Part shown: in pieces, positions 1 through 10,339 of the stretch
Position numbering within the stretch: position 1 is the first letter of the stretch
How the letters are laid out: the number at the start of each line of letters is the position of its first letter
NCBI RefSeq assembly: GCF_000003815.2
Contig: NC_049987.1
Span: forward strand, 19,162,444 to 19,226,443
Length of the DNA stretch: 64,000 nucleotides
Direction of reading: 5' to 3'
Source of the DNA: Branchiostoma floridae
Lineage: Eukaryota; Chordata; Leptocardii; Amphioxiformes; Branchiostomatidae
Position numbers and translations under genes: made by a program
The notes under the pieces: model-generated
What the model saw: the letters and a program-made list of their open reading frames with translations, nothing else
Databases searched by the model: none
Told to the model about the DNA's origin: nothing

Positions 1-700
1 TGTTGTTGATGGACAAGAGATATGTTATGATACAATATTTGTATATATTTGTTTTTATTTGGAGCGCCAACTACTCTCTCTTCGAAGGCAGGGACTGAAC
101 TGCTTACAATTAATTGGAGGGGGGAATCTCAAAGATTTGTAATGGCAGCCTGTATTCAGCGCTTTTATGTTATTAATACATATGACAGTAATAATCACTT
201 TCGTGCATTTAAGAACGTATGCGCGGGTGAAAGGAGTTTTACGTAATATGTCAAATGTTAAGGCCCAGACACTATAGATTCTGTCATTTTGTGGGTGCAA
301 TGTTACTCAAATCGAAACAATGGTCGAGACGAGACTAGTACTGTTTACCTCTCATTCACCCTTAACATACATTATAATATCTAGAATTCACGTAGCCTAC
401 GCATACGAACTAGAATGTATGGAAGGTCTTATTTCCCCAGTTGCAGCCGTTGAACTGTAAATGAGCCCCTTTCATGGTAAGGATCGCTCTGTTCGATATC
501 AACTGGTGGTGTGTGGCTGTCCTCAAACACTGGTCTTCCGTTTAATTATACAAAGTCCTATGATTCTTTTTCTTGAGTTTATTGTTAATTATCATATAGC
601 CAGGCGCCGCGGACCAATCAGAAGGCCCCGTTCCACGTTGGTTATGACGCCGTAACACGTAGATTCAGGCCAGGCAGGTGGGTATCGCTCCCCTGATTGG
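1..700. other. No recognisable feature
   Basis: AT-rich sequence with only short open frames lacking family resemblance on either strand. Confidence 0.5.
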
Positions 701-721
701 TCAGAATGAATCAACACCGGC

Positions 722-748
722 ACCGGTGTCGATTTGCATCGACACCGG
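722..748. repeat. Perfect hairpin with 11-base stem
   Basis: CCGGTGTCGAT (723-733), loop TTGC, ATCGACACCGG (738-748). The CACCGG / GTGTCGAT words recur once more to about 762, in a locally GC-rich stretch. Confidence 0.6.
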
Positions 749-879
749 CACCAGTGTCGATTCGCTATGCTCACTTGGTGGTTTATTCGGTGGTTATCGC
801 ACCTGACCAGGGATTATCTCACCATATACACCTCGGGCCGGGGCATTAACCCTTTATTGTTTAATTATTTGGGTTTGTG

Positions 880-1150
880 ACCGCATTGTAAATATTTTGC
901 ATAAAGCTGTCTGTACATATGTAAATACTTAACATTTTGTGACCGCATCTGAGCGGTACAATGTCCTGCAGTGCAATTTTTTTTTCTTCACGACAAAGTT
1001 CATCAGTCAATGATGCGGGCCACCACTGCCAGCCGCTCTCTTCTGCCCAGTAGCGTAGTTGCTTTCTGGCTCCTCCCCAGGTGTACTCCGGCTCTTCTAT
1101 GTCCCCCATAACTTTTTCCACCTAATTTGCTGCCCTCCCTCTTTCTCCTT
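880..1150 (-). mobile_element. Degenerate non-LTR retrotransposon C-terminal tail
   Basis: On the minus strand the frame reads GRAAN*VEKVMGDIEE, then TWGGARKQLRYWAEESGWQW and a LTDELC end. This fits the tail of reverse transcriptases of the type GRP..TW...VE......W..A...A.DR..WR....ALC. A stop replaces the Trp in the first motif, so it is a dead fragment. Its identity rests on motif spacing only. Confidence 0.45.
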
Positions 1151-1879
1151 CCTCATGGGATTCGTGTTGTGCCACTCGAGGGAGGCATGCCATTGGACCA
1201 TCACACGCATGGTCTGCAACCTATTCTAGGGACGTCTGCAACCGTAGCAAGGCACTCACTTCCAGGAAGTCTTGTTAAGTGCCGAAGGGTACAACTTCGC
1301 TCGGGGCTGGTCAGGGAATTTGAATCGGCCCAACACCCACACACAATTCCGTGATACCAATGCCAATGAAAGCTTCAGTGCTTTTGAAAGTATAGAAGCG
1401 TTTACATCTGACTCATTTCACTAGCCTAGCTCGAAAAATACGTAAGCATATTTTGTTTCTGACAAACTTTAGGCTTGCAAATTAGACTAACGTCTTTCCG
1501 CCAGTCAGCCATGGCCCTCAGGGCAACTTGGTCTTCGCGTGATAGGGACAATGCCATTGATCTGTCATTTTTATGATTTTCAACACATTTATCATATTCA
1601 TTCACTGCTTATCCACTGTCTGACGTTGGGAACATATCGTTGGTCGGTCAGCTTTTTTCCATGGCCGGTGCTGAGGACCCCTTTCATATCGAACCGATGT
1701 GCTAGACGTTATGGTGGCACATATGGATCCCTAGAATTTATCTTGTAACCTGAGGTTCGTCTCGTCACTGAATGGAATCATTCGCCGCATGGAGATTTTA
1801 AGAAAAAAAAGTTGACGAAAGTTGTCGTTAACATAGTTGATAGCAAACTTCCCCTGGTATTTTTCCCTGCTTAGTATAC

Positions 1880-1985
1880 TGCGCGGCCGGCCAACTCCTC
1901 TGGTAGCAAAACTCCCCTGGCAAATTTTCCCCCTATAATAGCCAGCGTAGTCAGTCTGGTAGGTGCTACGTATACCATATTCCAC
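1880..1985. repeat. Dispersed repeat, copy also at 31851-31941
   Basis: Shares GGCCAACTCC, GGTAGCAAAACTCCCCTG and CGTAGTCAGTCTGG in the same order with 31851-31941. It is non-coding and of unknown class. Confidence 0.6.
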
Positions 1986-2036
1986 CGGGTTGTAGAAAAG
2001 ATGTTCTAGTCCCTAGCAGGTATGTGCTTAAACTAT

Positions 2037-2092
2037 CTAATTTGTTTGTTTGTTTGTTTGTTTGCTTGTGTGTGTGTTTATGTGTGTGTCAG
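2037..2092. repeat. (GTTT)n / (GT)n microsatellite
   Basis: A run of TTTG units passing into TG repeats. Open frames across it are products of the simple repeat. Confidence 0.85.
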
Positions 2093-2582
2093 TCGAATCT
2101 GCTTCTTTTTTTATGTTTTAACTTCAACCTGGAGTCGGTCTTTTGTTTTCTCCCATTGTATTTCTTCCCTGTATTGATTAACACCTGGTCTTTTCTTGAT
2201 TTATAGTAAACACAGGTTAACTCCTAAAAGGTGTGTAATTACTTACCATCGATCAAATGGATACAACGACTTCCGCACCTGTGCTGGGTATTTCATCATT
2301 AGGACAAGGTAATGCAGGTATTGAATGGCAAGCGGGGTGATTGTTTCTACGTACATCTCTGGGGGATTCTTGTTTGAAGGTAGTTGCTGATGAATGAATA
2401 GTGCAACGTTTCTAATGATCAGTGAGTTTTGTAACTTTAGTAGAAGACTCACTCACTTCTGGAGTTCTCTCAAAGTCTCTCCTTGGCTAGCTTTCTCCAG
2501 AACTCTTTGTCGTCCATCCCTGCGGAAAGTTCCAAGAGGTTCATGTCGCTGTCGGAACCAAACTGTTTAATGTGGCGTCATG

Positions 2583-3076
2583 TGTGGCATAATTGGTAGG
2601 GCGTTCGGCTCGGAATCTAGAGGTCCCGAGCTCGATACCCGCCGTGCCCCTGATGTTGTGCCCTTGGGGAAAACACGACGTTCCTCATTTCACCAAGGTG
2701 TAAAAATGGGTACCTGACTTCGGTCGCGGAAGTTCAAGAAAAGACTACCTTAAGTTTATCTTCTGTTCTTCAAGAGCAGGTAAAGTCCCCCACACGTGCG
2801 ATGGTGCGGTGTGTGTTGCTGCAAATCCTTCTGTCGGGAGTTGGTGATTCACTTCAAATCACCCGGATGGAGACCTGGCGAACCTCTGTCTCGTATCAGC
2901 CACACGGTGATCTACATCATTCACCCGGACGGGTGTGTCACCCCGTAAGGGGCGGTATAACTCGTCGTGTGCGAACATGTGCGAACATGTACAGGGTTAG
3001 CCGTTGACAATAGCCTACGGCTAGTTGGGCAGCCCTGGCTTTTTGTAAACAGCTGAACAAATAAATAAATAAAAAG
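2583..3076 (+). mobile_element. tRNA-headed SINE with composite body and AAAT tail
   Basis: Starts with a tRNA-like head: an A-box-like stretch (GTGGCATAATTGGTAGGGCG) and a B-box-like GGTCCCGAGCTCGATACCC. A body of about 350 bases follows, with AAAATGGGTACCTG, and it ends in CTTTTTGTAAACAGC plus (AAAT)n. Pol III promoter boxes with an AT-rich simple tail are typical of tRNA-derived SINEs. A body segment (about 2800-2905) recurs at 11520-11625. The head is too degenerate to be a functional tRNA. Confidence 0.7.
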
Positions 3077-3439
3077 TCTACTAGACACCACGGGTCGAAG
3101 TGACAAAGTGTAAAGAAAAGATGAACAACCGAAATATTGGGTTGTTGCCAGAATCAATTCCCTGTGCTGAGCCTGCCATTTTCCACCTCATTAAAACGAC
3201 CCTACAGGTCGAAGTTAAGCCCAACACTTTCTCATCGACCCTCTTCTCTTCGATGTTATCCTTAAATTCTGTTAGAGAGTAGGTACATCTCTTCTGACAG
3301 CTCACATAAGTGTAAATCATTCGACACAATATTTGCAGGAGACCGATATTTTCACCGATTAAAGTTTTCAACGTCTCTGCCAACAGCAAAACTTCATAAT
3401 CCAAGAAGTATACAATCCAGATCGAGTAAGGTATCATGC

Positions 3440-3750
3440 GGACATCGCAATTAAGCTGCGCAGTGGATGGTTCAGAATGGATTTTAGTGCCAACTTAAAT
3501 CCTCGAAAATCCTTCTTTTTCTTGATTTTGGTCCCATTTAGCTGGAGACTTTATTTGGCGTTAGAATGATCTAAACGATCAAATTTTGGCACCAGTTTAG
3601 TTGGCGTAAGGACAGATGTGAGTGGTTGGGTCCTGCGGATGAATACTGGAAAAATTGAGGTCAAAGGTTACGGGCTACTTTATCCGTCAGTTAGCCATTC
3701 TGAGATGGAGCTGAACTGCCTGTTTTCTTTGCATGACCATCAAGCTAAAG
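3440..3750 (+). repeat. Dispersed repeat family, copies at 19370-19570 (minus) and 28725-28870
   Basis: Shares blocks such as TTTAGTTGGCGTAAG, AATCCTTCTTTT and CCTGTTTTCTTTG with the two other copies, and GTGGATGG.TCA with the 19.4 kb copy. No frame is conserved among them, so it is treated as non-coding. It leads directly into the retrotransposon tail that follows. Confidence 0.55.
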
Positions 3751-3752
3751 TC

Positions 3753-4092
3753 GAAGAACTGCATCACAAACTACGATGGGGATATCTACAGGACCGGAGA
3801 ACTCAACACTTGTGCATTATGGTGTACAGATGTTTGCATGGACTAGCACCTAGCTATCTACTCAATACTTTTAACTATAACAGTCAAATACACAGTTATG
3901 ACACATGGCAGGCTTTACTTATGTTGAGCCTAAGTTAGATGCGTTATTTCTCCTATGTTCGATTATTTAAATTTAATGTTGTATGATTGTTGTTCATGTT
4001 GATTGAATTGTCACAGGGCTCCCTTGGAAATCAGTCTGGTACACTGAAGGGACTACCCTACAAGATCAATAAGTAAATAAATAAATAAAAAA
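3753..4092 (+). mobile_element. CR1/L2-like non-LTR retrotransposon 3' end
   Basis: The frame encodes ELHHKLRWGYLQDRR, then MVYRCLHGLAPSYL and FNYNSQIHSYDT, matching the C-terminal part of CR1/L2 reverse transcriptases (L.WLPV.DRI..K.L...YKCLHGLAPSYL). The 3' region has CAGGGCTCCCTTGGAAATCAG...ACTGAAGGGACTACCC and ends in (ATAA)n, as CR1/L2 tails do. It is 5'-truncated. Confidence 0.75.
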
Positions 4093-4500
4093 GGTACCTT
4101 CATGGAGAAGGATTCTAAGATTGAAATTTCTGAATTCTCTCCTATTGACAACCCTAACGCCACGTATGTTGGTTTATGTTATGTGTAGTCAGACTGACAC
4201 CCCTAAGTTAAGTTGGTTCAGTCTTATAATTCAGTCCAACCACCGACTCCCACAAGTTCAACCATGTTGGAATAAAGTCTCCTCAAGTTAGATGCACTTG
4301 CGTCGCTCGTGAGATGTTCTTTTAGCGGTCCTTCTACTAAACTGGCGTAACTCTGATGTCAGCTCGATCAATATATAATGTCTTACATTCCGTGATACTT
4401 CGTATTTCCTTCTTTTCGTGACAATCCACGGCGAAGCGTTTCGGGCCAATTTCCGTTTGGCGAACAGGATCAATATCTTGACGATCGGCGTTGTTGGTAA
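4093..4500. other. No recognisable feature
   Basis: Sequence between the retrotransposon tail and the MITE. Short frames on the minus strand show no family resemblance. Confidence 0.4.
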
Positions 4501-4501
4501 G

Positions 4502-4538
4502 GTATATAAATCCATGCAGCTTGAAGGTGATGTCAGAT
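4502..4538. repeat. Short direct repeat flanking the MITE (partner 5057-5093)
   Basis: The TATATAA..ATCCATG / GAAGGTGATGTCAGAT block left of the MITE recurs right of it with a few changes. This is much longer than the 3-base target duplication. Confidence 0.6.
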
Positions 4539-4546
4539 CTCATTTA

Positions 4547-5048
4547 GGCCATAGCAAGTAAATTTTATGGATGACATCAGCTCGCGCATTAGTTTTCGCC
4601 TGCTTTCAGAAATATGGTAAACATGACGAGAAAGTACCAAAATGAGCAATTATGTTGTGTTGTAGGCTAATGGTTGTACTTGTACAAGTGACACTAATCT
4701 GGTAGCCACGACTGTAGTTATAGAAGTGAAACTAGCTAGAGATTTGTAAAAGGGGCACCAATATGGAATCTATGAGTGTAGTTGCCATGTTGGTAAGTGG
4801 TACCACGTGCACTCTACCACACTAGTGTCACCTTTACTACACTTGTTCACGTATTGAATACAGGAATCGAATGAATGCCTTGTTGGTTGTGATACGTGTT
4901 TCGTCTCTTCAATTTTTTTACAATGTTTATGGCGTATAATTGACAAATATAGCCATCTTGTTTTTTTACCAATCTTGTTTTGTTTTCGCCAGATCTCACT
5001 ATTTCAGTCTGCGGAGGATGTCATCCATAAAATTTACTTGTTGTGGCC
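4547..5048. mobile_element. Harbinger-like MITE, 502 bases, TTA target duplication
   Basis: Ends are GGCCATAGCAAGTAAATTTT and its near reverse complement ending TTGTGGCC, each followed inward by ATGGATGACATC. The flanks are TTA on both sides. TWA duplications and GGCC-type ends fit PIF/Harbinger-derived elements (inference). The interior holds further short inverted motifs around GTGACACTA / TAGTGTCAC. No transposase frame is present, so the element is non-autonomous. Relatives lie at 6841, 21687 and 39154. Confidence 0.75.
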
Positions 5049-5134
5049 TTACTTTATATAACATCCATGTTGCTTCAAGGTGATGTCAGATGGTTAAAAA
5101 GCGACCAGATTATCTTATGATTGAATGTTGGGGG

Positions 5135-5448
5135 ATTTTTATCTGATTGAACAAACGTTTACGGCTATTGATACACTTCTGAACATTAATCACATTCAAA
5201 CTAAATGCAATTCCACGGTGCGTAATGTTATGGTCATGCATACATATTTTTTCACTCCTAGCAAACTGTGAACATCCTTTAATAGCGTTTTTTTATCTGA
5301 TTAAACAAACGTTTTGTTACGGCTTTTGATACTCGTTTGGACATTAATCACATTTTAACTAAATGCAATTCCACGGTGCTTAATGTTATGGTCATGCATA
5401 TATATCTTTCTTACTCCTAGAGAACTGTGAAAATCCTTTATTAGCGGT
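5135..5448. repeat. Two tandem copies of a 154-base unit
   Basis: Both copies share TCTGATT.AACAAACGTTT, ACATTAATCACATT, AAATGCAATTCCACGGTGC and GTTATGGTCATGCATA in order. The unit is diverged, non-coding and of unknown origin. Confidence 0.8.
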
Positions 5449-5737
5449 TAGCACGTTGTGAGTATGCTTGGACTTATTTCTAATTGAGCATGACAATCCT
5501 TTATTCTGTAGCGGTCTGCGAGAAATGATACAGAAATTATCACCTTTGCGTAGCACAATAGGTTTTACAATCCCTTATTTCCGTTGGTTTATTTATATCA
5601 GTCCGTTTGAAATCCATAGACTCACCAGTACCCCTCAGGGGACCAGTAGCGCCTTTACAACATTCCCTGTTGGCAAATAATCCGACATAAGCTTCAATGT
5701 TTGCAAGATTATTGCCAATAAGACAGTTGGCGCCTCG

Positions 5738-5785
5738 TGGAATGCAATGAAATACAATACAACACAATACAATACAATGCAATAA
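5738..5785. repeat. (AATAC)n-like simple repeat
   Basis: Imperfect runs of AATAC and CAATAC; a similar short run occurs at 26998-27017. Confidence 0.7.
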
Positions 5786-6056
5786 AGTGGGAATACTGCA
5801 AAGCAATACGAAAAAGGACTTGCCATGATTGCTGGATCGACTTAATATATACTTACATAGCACGAAGACGAGTTACGAGCTAAACGTGGACTTAAAACAT
5901 ATAATTTCGTTTGTCTTCATCAAAGTCATCTGCAGGTAAAAAATCATGAATTCATTTTGTCATTGCCTTCTTGGCCTATTCTGTTTTCTACGTCTGCCAT
6001 TGAAGCGTACCCTGCAGTTACAAAGAAAACTGCCAGAGGGCCCAAACAAATGTCCT

Positions 6057-6330
6057 TATTCCCTCTTCTGAAAGTCAGATACCCGGTTATTTCTTGTTGA
6101 AATAAGAAGGGAATCCTCATCAAACATTTTGACAATGTCTTCCTGGACTTCATGACGTGAGGAACACGGACGACACAATTTATCCTTGTTTTTGTCGTCA
6201 CTTACCAACTGATTTTCAAAATGACTTGGACTGGGAAAGAGTGAACATAATAATCGTGAAATTCGCTGGATATAAGCAGGTTCGCCGTTCCGGGTGCGCA
6301 TGTGCAGCGACAGGAATTGTGTGTGGAAGG
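6057..6330 (-). repeat. Dispersed repeat with a protein-like minus-strand frame; copy at 11205-11345
   Basis: On the minus strand this copy encodes QEDIVKMFDEDSLLISTR, and the 11.2 kb copy encodes QEDIVKVFDEDSLHILTR. Both have nearby CRPCSSRHE / CGSCSLCHE. Agreement at protein level suggests both derive from a once-coding element or gene fragment. No known family was recognised. Confidence 0.5.
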
Positions 6331-6412
6331 TCAAAGACCAAGGCGTAGAGTGTAAACAGTTCGCGTCTCGACCATTGTCGCTATTTGTACAGCAATGTCC
6401 ATTTGTTTATTG

Positions 6413-6730
6413 AAATAAGGTGTACAACAAGGATTTCTAAACACAATTTTATAGTATGGAATCTTTTAACAATAAGCCTTCTCATATCATAGAGATCAGA
6501 ACACAGGAATTCTAGGTAAAGGACCCAAAAAAGAAAATAGTCTTGTCTCGACCAACGTTTCTATTTGCATAACAACGTCCCGACGGGTTAGTTTTCTTTT
6601 TCAGTGCCTTTACCTTTCACATATTACAAGAATACCTGTCGTCGTTCTGATCTCTGTAAGAAGGTTTATTGTTAAAAAAAAGTCCTTATTATATAATTGT
6701 ACACAGAAATCCGTGTAGTACACCTTATTT
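6413..6730. mobile_element. Foldback (long-TIR) element, about 318 bases
   Basis: The left end AAATAAGGTGTAC..CA.GGATTTCT matches the reverse complement of the right end AGAAATCCGTGTAGTACACC. Inner blocks AACAATAA.CCTTCT and AGAGATCAGAAC also pair with their complements. No coding capacity. The right end and the sequence after it recur at 11440-11490. Confidence 0.7.
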
Positions 6731-6840
6731 CTTAGTGAGGCTCAGAATTTAAAGATCACCCCTCGTAGTGAGTACGGCCTCACCGGAGATACTTGAAGAT
6801 GTTGCGCAATTCGGTATTACGTCTGTTGTACCCACCGTTA

Positions 6841-7675
6841 GGCCACATCAAGTAAATGTTATGGATGACATCCTCTGCAGAGTGACAAAATTATGAGATA
6901 GCGCGAAAAGAAACAAGATGGGTAAAAAAAACACAATATGGCTAAAGTTTCAAAATAGACACCATAAACGTTGTAACAAGATTTAAAGTGACAAAGCGTG
7001 GCATCACAACTAACAAAGGCATCGATTCCAACATTAAAGAAATGAACTAGTGTAGTAAAAGTGATATTCATGGCTTCCATATTGGTTGAACTTTTACAAC
7101 TATCCAACAAGTTTCACTTCTGCAACTATAGCCATGGCTACCTCCCTAGTGACACTTCTACAAGTATGATTATTAGGCTACAACACAACACGGTTCCCTA
7201 TTTTGGTCTATCTGACCATCAGAAGAGGAAAAAAAATCTCAGATCTTTACAACCATCCCTGAATAGAGACGGTGGGCGCCATAGACTTCCTGCAACCTAT
7301 GATCCACTGCTCACTGAGTCACGTGTTCTATCTGCATAACGTGACGTCACGACAGCAGTGTATTGTTCATTCCTTGACAAAGGCTGATGCTATGCAGTCG
7401 AAAATTTGGTTGAGTCCATTTTTTTGTGTTGGAAATTACAGTTCAACTAGTTCAAGAAAACAAATCTTGTTTTTTTTCTGAAATCAGGCTTAAGTTAATG
7501 AGCGCGCTGATGTCATCCATAAAATTTACTTTCTGTGGCTTTAATACACCTGACATTAATGCGACGCACAAGTGCATGGGAGGCGAGTCTGTGGACAGGT
7601 AATTTATTTTTTCTGAAATCAGGCTAAAATTAATAAGCGCGCTGATGTCATCCATAACATTTACTTGCTGTGGCC
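6841..7675. mobile_element. Harbinger-like MITE interrupted by a Penelope-type fragment
   Basis: The left end GGCCACATCAAGTAAATGTT with ATGGATGACATC is preceded by TTA. The right end TTTACTTGCTGTGGCC at 7675 is followed by TTA. The interior to about 7170 matches the 4.5 kb relative in inverted order. About 7190-7470 is foreign (Penelope-like tail). The right end is tandemly duplicated. Confidence 0.65.
7205..7400 (+). mobile_element. Penelope-like element: end of GIY-YIG endonuclease and 3' tail
   Basis: The frame encodes SLQPSLNRDGGRHRLPATYD then PLL. This fits the C-terminal stretch of the endonuclease of Penelope-like elements (PSLNRDGGR..LP..YD.LL). It is followed by the tail word CTTGACAAAGGCTGATGC, similar to the ACTGACGAAAGG tail motif of the 62.5 kb element. 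A small, dead fragment. Confidence 0.6.
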
Positions 7676-7742
7676 TTAATACACCTGACATTCATGCGAC
7701 GCACAAGTGCATGGGAGGCGAGTCTGTGGACAGGTAATCTAT
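7472..7742. repeat. Tandem duplication (about 136-base unit) including a MITE terminus
   Basis: Two copies share CTGAAATCAGGCT, GCGCGCTGATGTCATCCATAA, the TGTGG-C MITE end, TTAATACACCTGACATT and GGGAGGCGAGTCTGTGGACAGG. The duplication therefore took in the MITE end plus flanking host DNA after insertion. Confidence 0.85.
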
Positions 7743-8598
7743 TTTACTGCAGTGATTTACATTACCGGTCTCCCGGCGCACAGGCAATCAACCAGAGACG
7801 GGTGACTTCACATGAACCGAACAATCCCAAATTACCTCCGAAAAAGGCGGAACAGGTCGCACGTCAGTGTCAAATTACAACAGATTGCTGATGTTTTATT
7901 CGCCGTAAACTGTTCAACTTTCAGCTGACATTTCGAAACTGGTACTAACTAGGCGTTAAACGTACCAAGATTGATGGATGTGATATATGAAGGAACTATC
8001 AGCTTTCATTTGTCTTGGTTTGTTCACTTTGTAGGTACCGAGCGCTGGGGAATGTAAAAGAAATGGTTTATTGGATGCCTTCGCTTTGAACTCTTTTGTG
8101 GTGGTAGATTGTGTATTGCAGTGCACTAATAAGCACATTGTCAGTGTACGGGCAAAGCCTTGTTACGGGTCCGATGACGTTCGCTGTGGGACAGGTCTAA
8201 AACAGATAATTTATCAAATTCTGAAATATAGCAATAAAAAAGTTTGCTTATACAATAAGTATTAGAAATATGATGATGAGCATATGTTGAAAATATCATT
8301 GTCTGTTAAGTGTTGGGTAACTCAGAGGTCAAAATGTATAGAAACAAAACAAGAATGAGACCATAAAAAATGAAATAAAAATAAATTAACTTATGCGACT
8401 CTAATTTACCCAACTGCAATCAAAAACACAACACCAATTTTCATTGGTCCGGTTGTACTGGGATAAACTGTCATAAATTCTTGTCATTCATTGGCTCTTT
8501 ATTAGAAAATTATACAACAAAGAACTGAAAGATCCAACATTCCTATCATTATCATTATTGCTACTACGGTATTATATGATCATGGATGACATATAGAG
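7743..8598. other. No recognisable feature
   Basis: AT-rich sequence; none of its short frames resembles a known family. Confidence 0.4.
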
Positions 8599-8945
8599 GG
8601 CCATGACTTGATTTGAATTGGATTTGTCTTCTTTATTGGAACAGTATCGGTATCTCTATATGGGTACCTTTTACTTATAATTGGTCCATTTTGATTCGAA
8701 ACAAAACGTTTTTGACGGTACTCTAAACCGTACAAAGAAGCTACAAAATGAGCACCCCCCCCCAAATATCGAACAAAATGGCTACTAAAGTCAGTCACAA
8801 AGTCAAAAAAATGTACTATTCTCTGTGTTCAGTCATGTATTTAAGCTTCCTGATCACTTTATGATGAAGTTTTGCAACACCTTTTTTATTCGCACGCTCG
8901 CACCAGTTTTAGGAATGTTATCCATATAATCAAATCAGTATGGCC
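8599..8945. mobile_element. Degenerate MITE of the GGCCATG-TTGATTTGATTATATGG family
   Basis: The right end ATCCATATAATCAAATCAGTATGGCC followed by TTA pairs with a decayed left end GGCCATGACTTGATTTGAATTGG. It resembles the better preserved element at 27656-27970. Confidence 0.5.
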
Positions 8946-9873
8946 TTACTAGGAAATCTGCGTTATGTTTTTTATTGCGGAAAGCGGATACTTCAGATCA
9001 ATGGTAGTTACGCATCATCTCTGCATAGCAATGCATTTTCCAAGAGAGCCTTGAAACAACTACCACGACTCGTCATTTATATTTATTACCATATACTGTA
9101 TGTATGATATAGAGTTATTGTCCAATAGACTACCAATCAATCGTTCAGGGAACTTTTTATGATGTCTTCTACCCGCCAACCACATAAATAGCATTTTTTA
9201 AAAGTACGATATATGTATGAATTACGTTGCAGTCAGCCAATTGCAATAAATCCCAATTTATTCCAAGTTCTGATGGTACAAAATAAACGTCAGAAATAAA
9301 AATGCAATTGCCAGATAACGATGACGTTTTATGCAATAGATATATTGTTCAAATATTTTTCTTCTCTTTTATTTGCTACAGAATAAATCTTCATTTTTGT
9401 TAAGCTTCTAATAAGTATATACTTGTTTTTTTCTCGCCATATCCTCTACCATAAATCTGTATACGTAACATCCATCGGCATAATACCGGTCGGTTTACTG
9501 CAATTTCTCAAGCAATGCTAATTTGGCAAATGATCAACGCATCATTTTCTCCAGTTACATGTTGCTGTTACAGCTTACCTTTGCCACTTCTTCTGTGTAA
9601 ATTATTTCGTCTCTCTGGTCCTGCTAAAAACATAATATCGTAATTGGAACACACCGCGGAATTGCACGGAGAACGGGCGCGTGGTTGGAAGGGGGTGCAC
9701 TATACCGGCCGAACGAAACACGGCACAATTAACTGCCGCTATGTACCTTTATACATCCTCTGTTGTTACTTTCTTTCCTGTTAGTAGTTGCACAAAACAA
9801 AAATCTGCATGAGCATACAAAAAGTCATGAGAAAATGGGCGTATACTGACAAGAATTTTCATTTAATTTTGGT
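8946..9873. other. No recognisable feature
   Basis: AT-rich non-coding sequence with no clear repeats or open frames of note. Confidence 0.4.
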
Positions 9874-9882
9874 CCGTCACAA

Positions 9883-10301
9883 TAGCCTGGAATCCAGCCG
9901 TGTTGTGCATTGGTCGCTCTGCTTCCTGTGCGAACACGTCTGGCATTCGTTACGATTGGAACGATTGGCCCTTACGTCACTAATGAGGAGACTCATGAAT
10001 ATTCATATTTGTTTCTCTTTGCTGATTGGATGACCCCTGAGAGAAGAACACCAATCGCGAGGCGCTATTTCTAGCGTGATCTGTTGTTGTGATACTGAAA
10101 AGTTCGCGGGAAAGATAGAAGTAGTGTTCCGTTCGATTACAAACTGTAAACTTGGAGCTAACAGCCAATCAGAAATCTCGCAGATAAAATCTGCGAATAT
10201 TTAAATGCCGATCGTTCGAATGCTTACGAATGCCAGTCGTATTGGCAGGAAGCGTACCTCAGGGGAGCGACCAAAGCACAATACGGCTGGATTCCAGGCT
10301 A
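9883..10301. mobile_element. Mutator-like MITE, 419 bases, perfect 9-base target duplication
   Basis: Ends TAGCCTGGAATCCAGCCGT and its inverted copy ACGGCTGGATTCCAGGCTA; similarity between arms continues to about 70 bases. It is flanked exactly by CCGTCACAA on both sides (9874-9882 and 10302-10310). A 9-base duplication fits Mutator-like elements (established rule; class assignment is inference). The interior holds no transposase frame. The near-perfect duplication suggests recent insertion. Confidence 0.85.
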
Positions 10302-10339
10302 CCGTCACAACCGCTATGACGTAAAACTTTACTGCTGGC

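Noticed and set aside
2583-2660. tRNA gene
   Set aside because: The A- and B-box-like words are present, but the cloverleaf is not complete and it continues into a SINE body.
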